From: Subtercola boreus
GTDB taxonomy: Bacteria > Actinomycetota > Actinomycetes > Actinomycetales > Microbacteriaceae
Direction of reading: 5' to 3'
Assembly (NCBI RefSeq): GCF_006716115.1
Contig: NZ_VFOO01000001.1
Coordinates: 1,240,001-1,304,000, forward strand
Length of the DNA stretch: 64,000 nt
Shown: in pieces, positions 59,435-64,000 of the stretch
How the letters are laid out: the number at the start of each line of letters is the position of its first letter
Position numbering within the stretch: position 1 is the stretch's first letter
Notes under the pieces: model-generated
What the model was told of the DNA's origin: nothing
Databases searched by the model: none
The model's input: the letters and a program-made list of their open reading frames with translations, nothing else
Position numbers and translations under genes: made by a program

Positions 59435-59454
59435 TCTATTCGGTTCTATTCGGT
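59435..59454. repeat. 10-bp tandem duplication at the end of the monooxygenase-hydrolase gene
   Basis: TCTATTCGGT occurs twice in direct succession, and the second copy contains the stop codon (TAG on the minus strand) of the monooxygenase gene. It lies within the promoter zone of the LacI gene. Confidence 0.7.
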
Positions 59455-61866
59455 GGCTGCCGCAACCGCTGAGGGTTCGACCTCCTGCACCGAGACGCGC
59501 GCCCCGCCGGCCCCCTGCAGGAACTCCTCCACCACCGACGCGAACTCGTCGGGCCGCTCGATCTGCGGCATGTGGCCGGTTCGGGTGAAGACGTGCGACT
59601 CTGCACCCGGCAGCGCGTCCACGGCCGCCCGCAGGTGGCTGAACGGCAGGATGTGGTCGTGGTCGCCCCACACGACGAGGATGGGGATGTGGAGTGACCG
59701 GATGCGCCCGAGCAGTGTCGCGCGCCACTCCGGCCGCACCCCGCGGAACGTCCCGAGATCCCGAGCCACCTCGAGCATCGTGCGGGAGTGGCTGGAGCGC
59801 TGGGAGAGAGCGTAGGAGTGCCCGATCCGCTCCGGGGTCGCCAACGCCCGGTCGTAGAAGACGGCCTGGACGGTGCGCTCGGAGTTCCGCGGGTTCGGTC
59901 GCATCAGCGCCGCCCCGAGCGGCCGGAAGGCCAGCAGCCGCAGCACGAGGGTCACTTCGCTGCCGAAGCCGGCGCTGTCGGCCAGCACGAGGGCGGAGAC
60001 CCGATCGGGATGCGAGGCGGCGAACGTCATCGCCACGGCACCGCCGAGCGAGTTGCCGATCACCGGCACGGCTCCGGTCACGCCGACGGTGTCGAGGTAG
60101 GCGGGCAGGATGCTCGCCAGCGCCCCGAGCGTCGCCGTTCCCCGCACGCGGTTCGAGTAGGCGAACCCGGGGAGGTCGAGGCTGAGCACCCGGTGGGTCG
60201 CTGAGAGCCGGTCGTGCTGTTCCGTCCAGTCCTCGAGGCTCTGGCCGATGCCGTGCAACAACAGTACGGGGTCGCCCGAGCCGGTGTCACGGTGCCGGAG
60301 TCGCACCCCGTCGACGGTCACGAACCCGGTGCCGGGCAGGGCGAGGGGTTTCTCCGCGAGCGTGGGAGTTGCACCCCTCCGGCCGAACCGTACGTCGTCG
60401 GTGATGCGGCCCGCCCGGAACAGACGGAAATCGCGCAAGTAGTTCTGGTGGAGCCGCCACGGCGAACGCTCCCCCTGTTTCGGCAGCGCGTCGACGCTCC
60501 GCAGTACATAGCCGGCCTGCAGATCGATCAGCGGCACGAGGTCTCCCGCGGCAACGTCGGCGGGAGCATCCGGAGTCACCGTCTGGTAGCCGTGCCGCTT
60601 CATGTACTTCAGGAGACGCACCACATAGTTCGCGACGAGGTCGGCCTTGAGGGTCCATGACGCGTTCGTGTAGCCGATAGTGAGCGAGAAGTTCGGCACT
60701 CCCGCGAGCATCATGCCCTTGTAGCTGAGCGTCTTCGGCACGTCGACGGGGCGTCCGTCGACGCTCAGCGTCATCCCGCCGATCACCAGCAGGTTGAGCC
60801 CGGTCGCCGTCACGATGATGTCGGCGTCGAGGCTCTGGCCCGAGGCGAGCCGGATGCCCGTGGGAGTGATCTCGTCGATACGGTCGGTCACGATGTCGGC
60901 GTTCCCCCGGCTGATGGCACGGTAGAGGTCACCGTCGGGAATGGCGCAGAGGCGCTGATCCCACGGCTCGTACGTCGGAGCAAGATGGGTGTCGACGGCG
61001 AAGCCGGCCGGCAGTTTCGCCACGGCGGATCGCCGGAGGATGTCCTTCATCTTCTCGGGCCGACGACGGCTCAGCTGGTAGGTGAACATCGAGTAGCCGA
61101 TGTTCTTCAGCCGAACCACGTCGTATGCCAGCTGGGCGGGCAGCTTTCCGCGCAGACGGTCGGCGAGGTGGTCGCGCGACGGCACCGGCGCGATGTACGT
61201 GGGTGAACGCTGAAGCATCGTCACCTGCTCGGCGGTCTTCGCCAGCGACGGCACCAGGGTGACCGCTGTGGCCCCGCTGCCCACCACGACGACCCGCTTG
61301 CCGGCGTGGTCGAGGTCGGCGGGCCAGTGCTGCGGATGCACGATCCGACCCTCGAACGTGTCGGCCCCCGGGATCGCGGGCGTGAAGCCCTCGTCGTAGC
61401 GGTAGTAGCCCGAGCACACCGAGAGGAACGAGCAGGTGAACGTGACGGTCTGGGCGGCCGGGGCTTCCGCGTCGCCCGCATGGTATTCAGCGGCGGATGT
61501 TCGGAGGGCGGTCACCGTCCAGAGGGCCGTCTCACTCGAGAACGAGGCATCCAGTACCCGGTGGTTCAGCCGGATGCTCGGCTCCAGCCCCTCGTCCTGG
61601 ATGGTGGCGTGGATGTAGTCCCGGATGGAGCTGCCGTCGGCGATCGCCTTCGCGTCGGTCCACGGACGGAAATCGTAGCCGAGCGTGTACATGTCCGAGT
61701 CGGAGCGGATGCCCGGGTAGCGGAAGAGATCCCACGTGCCCCCGACGGAGCTCCGCGACTCGAGGACGGCGAAGGTCGTGCCGGGGAGGGCCCGCTTGAG
61801 GTGACTCGCGGCGCCTATCCCACTGAGGCCGGCGCCGACGATCAGCACATCGATGTGTTCTGTCAT
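59446..61866 (-). CDS. EthA-like Baeyer-Villiger monooxygenase fused to alpha/beta-hydrolase
   Basis: An 806-residue bifunctional protein. Residues 1-~490 closely follow EthA. The FAD site is VGAGLSG (10-16), then GGTWDLFRYPGIRSDSDMYT, the BVMO fingerprint FEGRIVHPQHWP (Phe171, Gly173, His177, Trp181), the NADPH site VGSGAT (195-200), and PKQGERSPWRLHQNYLRD near 452-469. After a short linker, residues ~512-790 are a complete alpha/beta-hydrolase with LLLHGIG, GNSLGG (Ser606), GDHD (Asp737) and TGHMP (His765). The first domain would insert oxygen beside a ketone to give an ester, and the second would cleave it. It is divergent from an EthR-like repressor and leaderless by position of TATCAT. 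Confidence 0.88.
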   Translation of the reverse strand: MTEHIDVLIVGAGLSGIGAASHLKRALPGTTFAVLESRSSVGGTWDLFRYPGIRSDSDMYTLGYDFRPWTDAKAIADGSSIRDYIHATIQDEGLEPSIRLNHRVLDASFSSETALWTVTALRTSAAEYHAGDAEAPAAQTVTFTCSFLSVCSGYYRYDEGFTPAIPGADTFEGRIVHPQHWPADLDHAGKRVVVVGSGATAVTLVPSLAKTAEQVTMLQRSPTYIAPVPSRDHLADRLRGKLPAQLAYDVVRLKNIGYSMFTYQLSRRRPEKMKDILRRSAVAKLPAGFAVDTHLAPTYEPWDQRLCAIPDGDLYRAISRGNADIVTDRIDEITPTGIRLASGQSLDADIIVTATGLNLLVIGGMTLSVDGRPVDVPKTLSYKGMMLAGVPNFSLTIGYTNASWTLKADLVANYVVRLLKYMKRHGYQTVTPDAPADVAAGDLVPLIDLQAGYVLRSVDALPKQGERSPWRLHQNYLRDFRLFRAGRITDDVRFGRRGATPTLAEKPLALPGTGFVTVDGVRLRHRDTGSGDPVLLLHGIGQSLEDWTEQHDRLSATHRVLSLDLPGFAYSNRVRGTATLGALASILPAYLDTVGVTGAVPVIGNSLGGAVAMTFAASHPDRVSALVLADSAGFGSEVTLVLRLLAFRPLGAALMRPNPRNSERTVQAVFYDRALATPERIGHSYALSQRSSHSRTMLEVARDLGTFRGVRPEWRATLLGRIRSLHIPILVVWGDHDHILPFSHLRAAVDALPGAESHVFTRTGHMPQIERPDEFASVVEEFLQGAGGARVSVQEVEPSAVAAATE

Positions 61867-61872
61867 GCACTC

Positions 61873-61935
61873 ATGATAGACACGGTGTCGACTTAATCAA
61901 CACCCTGTTGACTGAGCGCCCGGAATGGCTAGGGT
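61873..61935. promoter_or_regulatory. Divergent promoters with operator for the EthA/EthR-like pair
   Basis: The minus promoter has -35 TTGATT (61900-61895), a 16-base spacer and -10 TATCAT (61878-61873), six bases before the monooxygenase ATG. The plus promoter has -35 TTGACT (61908-61913), a 16-base spacer and -10 TAGGGT (61930-61935), seven bases before the TetR ATG. The palindrome TCAACACCCTGTTGA (61897-61911) overlaps both -35 boxes and is the likely repressor site. Confidence 0.75.
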
Positions 61936-61942
61936 GGGTCGC

Positions 61943-62554
61943 ATGGCCCAACGAGGACGCAGAACGACACGCCTGAGCGGCGACGAGCGGCAGGAGGCGA
62001 TCCTCATCACCGCCGAGACGCTGCTGGCCGAGCGCAGCCTCGACGAGATCTCCATCGAAGACCTCGCGACAGGCGCCGGAATCTCCCGGCCGAGCTTCTA
62101 CTTCTACTTCTCCTCGAAGGACGAGGTGCTGCTCGCGCTGCTCGACCGCGTGATCGGTGAAGTGCAGCAGCGCGTGGTGACGCTCCCCCGCGACTTCGAC
62201 ACCGACCCCGCGGCGGCGTGGCGACGCGCCATCGGCGTGTTCGTCGACGTCTTCGCGGCGCACCGGTCGGTGTCGGCGGCCGCCATCGGGGCGCGGCTCC
62301 GCAACCCCGAGGTGAATGCGCTCTGGTCGTCGGCGATGCAGACCTGGGTGGGCTACGCGACCGATGTGATCGTCGCCGAGCGGGCCCGCGGTGCGGCTCC
62401 GGCGGGAACGGATGCCCGGCAGCTCGCCATCGCCCTGAACCTGATGAACGAACGTGTGCTCTCGGCGGCGTTCAGCGGGGAGACCCCCGCCGTCGACCAG
62501 TCGGTCGCGCTCGACGTGCTGGCGGGCATCTGGATCCGCAGCATCTACAACTGA
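61943..62554 (+). CDS. EthR-like TetR family repressor
   Basis: A 203-residue regulator strongly reminiscent of mycobacterial EthR. The helix-turn-helix region ILITAETLLAERSLDEISIEDLATGAGISRPSFYFYF is near residues 20-56. The C-terminal region ALNLMNERVLSAAFSGE (about 165-181) has EthR wording. EthR represses ethA and binds hydrophobic ligands. The ATG at 61943 is seven bases after TAGGGT; an upstream ATG at 61925 would precede that promoter. The gap to the divergent monooxygenase contains a single 15-bp operator rather than the long EthR site of mycobacteria. Confidence 0.88.
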   Translation: MAQRGRRTTRLSGDERQEAILITAETLLAERSLDEISIEDLATGAGISRPSFYFYFSSKDEVLLALLDRVIGEVQQRVVTLPRDFDTDPAAAWRRAIGVFVDVFAAHRSVSAAAIGARLRNPEVNALWSSAMQTWVGYATDVIVAERARGAAPAGTDARQLAIALNLMNERVLSAAFSGETPAVDQSVALDVLAGIWIRSIYN

Positions 62555-62597
62555 GACTGCTTCTCCGCCGTCAGCAACACAACAGAAAGGCAAGAAC

Positions 62598-63455
62598 ATG
62601 CAGAAGATAACGAAAGTCACCGTGCTCGGAACCGGCGTCCTGGGTTCGCAGATCGCGTTCCAGGCTGCCTGGTTCGGTTACGACGTCACGGCCTACGACC
62701 TCTCCGACGAGCTTGTGGCTGCCGCGCGGGAGCGGTTCGCGAAACTCGCCGGCGTCTACACCGCCGACAAGGTGGGCGGCGGGGGCGAGGGTCGAGGCGA
62801 GCGGGTGCTGGCGGGCATCCGCGTCACCAGCGACCTCGGGGCGGCCGTGGCCGACGCCGACCTCGTGATCGAGGCGGTGCCCGAGAATCTCGACGTGAAA
62901 CGCGACACCTACACGAAGCTCGCCTCCCTCGCTCCGGAGAAGACGATTTTCGCGACGAACTCGTCCACGCTATTGCCGAGCGATCTGAAGGAGTACACCG
63001 GCCGGCCCGACCGCTTCCTCGCCCTGCACTATGCGAACAACGTCTGGCGGCAGAACACGGCCGAGGTGATGGGCACTGCCGACACCGATCCGGCCGTGTT
63101 CCAGGCCGTCGTGGAGTTCGCGACCGGCAGCGGCCTCGTTCCGATCGAGCTCAAGAAGGAGAAGGCCGGTTACGTTCTGAACTCGCTGCTCGTGCCGTTC
63201 CTGAACGCGGCGGCCGGGCTGCTGGTCGGCGGGTTCGCCGACGTCGAGACGATCGACAAGACCTGGCGGATCGCGACCGGCGCACCGGTCGGTCCGTTCC
63301 AGATCTACGACGTGATCGGGCTCACGACGCCGTACAACATCGCGTCGGCCAACCCTGACGCCGGGTCCCAGGCCTTCGCGGCATTCCTGAAGGAGCAGTA
63401 CATCGACAAGGGCAAGCTCGGCGTCGCCACCGGCGAGGGCTTCTACCGGTACTGA
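62598..63455 (+). CDS. 3-hydroxyacyl-CoA dehydrogenase-like protein
   Basis: A 285-residue NAD-dependent dehydrogenase of the 3-hydroxybutyryl-CoA dehydrogenase family. It has VLGTGVLGSQIA (NAD site, residues ~9-20), VIEAVPENLDVKRD, IFATNSSTLLPSDL with the catalytic Ser/Asn area, FLALHYANNVW with His, and the helical C-terminal domain. A charged Gly-rich insert (GGGGEGRGER) lies near residue 57. Some members of this branch act on acyl substrates other than CoA esters. It follows the EthR-like gene by 43 bases on the same strand and may use the carbon freed by the monooxygenase-hydrolase. AAAGG precedes the ATG. Confidence 0.85.
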   Translation: MQKITKVTVLGTGVLGSQIAFQAAWFGYDVTAYDLSDELVAAARERFAKLAGVYTADKVGGGGEGRGERVLAGIRVTSDLGAAVADADLVIEAVPENLDVKRDTYTKLASLAPEKTIFATNSSTLLPSDLKEYTGRPDRFLALHYANNVWRQNTAEVMGTADTDPAVFQAVVEFATGSGLVPIELKKEKAGYVLNSLLVPFLNAAAGLLVGGFADVETIDKTWRIATGAPVGPFQIYDVIGLTTPYNIASANPDAGSQAFAAFLKEQYIDKGKLGVATGEGFYRY

Positions 63456-63520
63456 GAGGCTGCGCTACTGAATCGCAGCGGAGCTGAGTTGTTCCAGCCT
63501 GTGGCTGCGGGCCGGCGCTG

Positions 63521-63937
63521 CTAGCGGGCCGGCCCCAGCAGGATCGCGAGCAGTGCCACCGCGCCGCCGACGATGAACAGCATCGTACCGAGCTGCATCG
63601 TGAGCGTCTTGTTGCGGTCGGCCGTCGGAACATCGACCTCGAGAATCGGGCACCCCGACCATCCGATGAGCCCGACGCTCAGCGCAACCAGGAAGGACGC
63701 GGCCCAGAACAGCACCGCGAGACCGCCGGTGAGGAGCGCCGGGCGCCAGCCCGATGCCGCGAGAACACTGACCACGAGGGCCACGGAACCGACCGCAGCG
63801 ACGAACCAGACCTTGCCGGTCTGCATGATCCGCGTGACGTTCTCCTCGGGACCCATCAGGTGGTGAACGGGCGGCGGCGCCTGCTGCTCCAGGTTGCGTG
63901 CGAAGGAGGAGGCGAAATCAGGAGTCGTGTCGGCCAC
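63521..63937 (-). CDS. Hypothetical membrane protein
   Basis: A 138-residue protein. The N-terminal ~40 residues are soluble (PPPVHHLMGPEENVTRIMQ), followed by three hydrophobic helices (about 41-60, 66-88 and 112-135). Between helices two and three is a polar loop containing CPILEVDVPTADRN. No family recognised. A GTG start with AAGGAAGA is chosen; the longer frame upstream lacks a ribosome site. It converges on the dehydrogenase. Confidence 0.72.
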   Translation of the reverse strand: MADTTPDFASSFARNLEQQAPPPVHHLMGPEENVTRIMQTGKVWFVAAVGSVALVVSVLAASGWRPALLTGGLAVLFWAASFLVALSVGLIGWSGCPILEVDVPTADRNKTLTMQLGTMLFIVGGAVALLAILLGPAR

Positions 63938-64000
63938 GGATCTTCCTTTCAGGAGTGCGGATCTGCCTGAGGCAGACGGTACCACCGGCGGTACCGAAAC

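Overview
The window looks like a chromosomal segment of a high-GC actinobacterium, most likely family Microbacteriaceae. The GC content looks like the high 60s (judged by eye, not computed). Supporting markers are mycothiol synthesis (MshC), RbpA, the pafB-pafC-tatA-tatC-helY-lnt gene order shared with mycobacteria, a DUF222/HNH (13E12-type) endonuclease and an EthR/EthA-like pair. No CRISPR array, rRNA, insertion sequence or prophage was seen. The single tRNA is tRNA-Leu(GAG).

Layout. 1-1343: tail of an alcohol dehydrogenase, a deazaflavin-type oxidoreductase, a cold-shock gene with tandem terminators, and tRNA-Leu. 1452-5971: M20 peptidase, uppP, mshC and a PAC2 protein. 6127-16495 is a dense, mostly overlapping same-strand run: HAD phosphatase, trmI, FKBP lipoprotein, pafB, pafC, small membrane protein, tatA, tatC, helY, lnt. 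It ends at a 53-bp inverted repeat facing rbpA. 16570-25421: glycerophosphodiesterase, SPFH and NfeD membrane-quality genes, an SDR, a Nudix protein, an HdeD-like protein, a cytosine permease/deaminase operon and aspS. 25560-26221: a FitAB/VapBC-type toxin-antitoxin pair.

28371-41428 holds regulators and transporters: an AfsR-like STAND regulator converging on a DrrAB-type exporter, a LuxR-type regulator diverging from a propionyl-CoA synthetase-like gene, a hydrolase-membrane-ABC ATPase fusion with its permease, and a quinone-reductase-like gene diverging from a TetR gene. 41573-47205 is more accessory: a cupin, a frameshifted pdxH fragment, unknown membrane proteins, an EamA transporter with a histidine-rich tail, a HigA antitoxin remnant and a lower-GC secreted protein.

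47216-63937: an unknown two-gene pair, an SDR, padR-ubiB, msrB-msrA, a flavoprotein, the HNH gene, an MBL/TetR divergent pair, a LacI regulator, and a Baeyer-Villiger monooxygenase (EthA-like) fused to an alpha/beta-hydrolase. The fusion faces an EthR-like repressor, which is followed by a 3-hydroxyacyl-CoA dehydrogenase. Together this last group reads as a ketone-to-ester-to-acid catabolic module.

A recurring signal is a TANNNT -10 box ending 6-7 bases before the start codon, seen at more than a dozen genes. It implies widespread leaderless transcripts, and I used it to choose several starts. Three divergent TetR-family pairs carry clear palindromic operators between the two genes.
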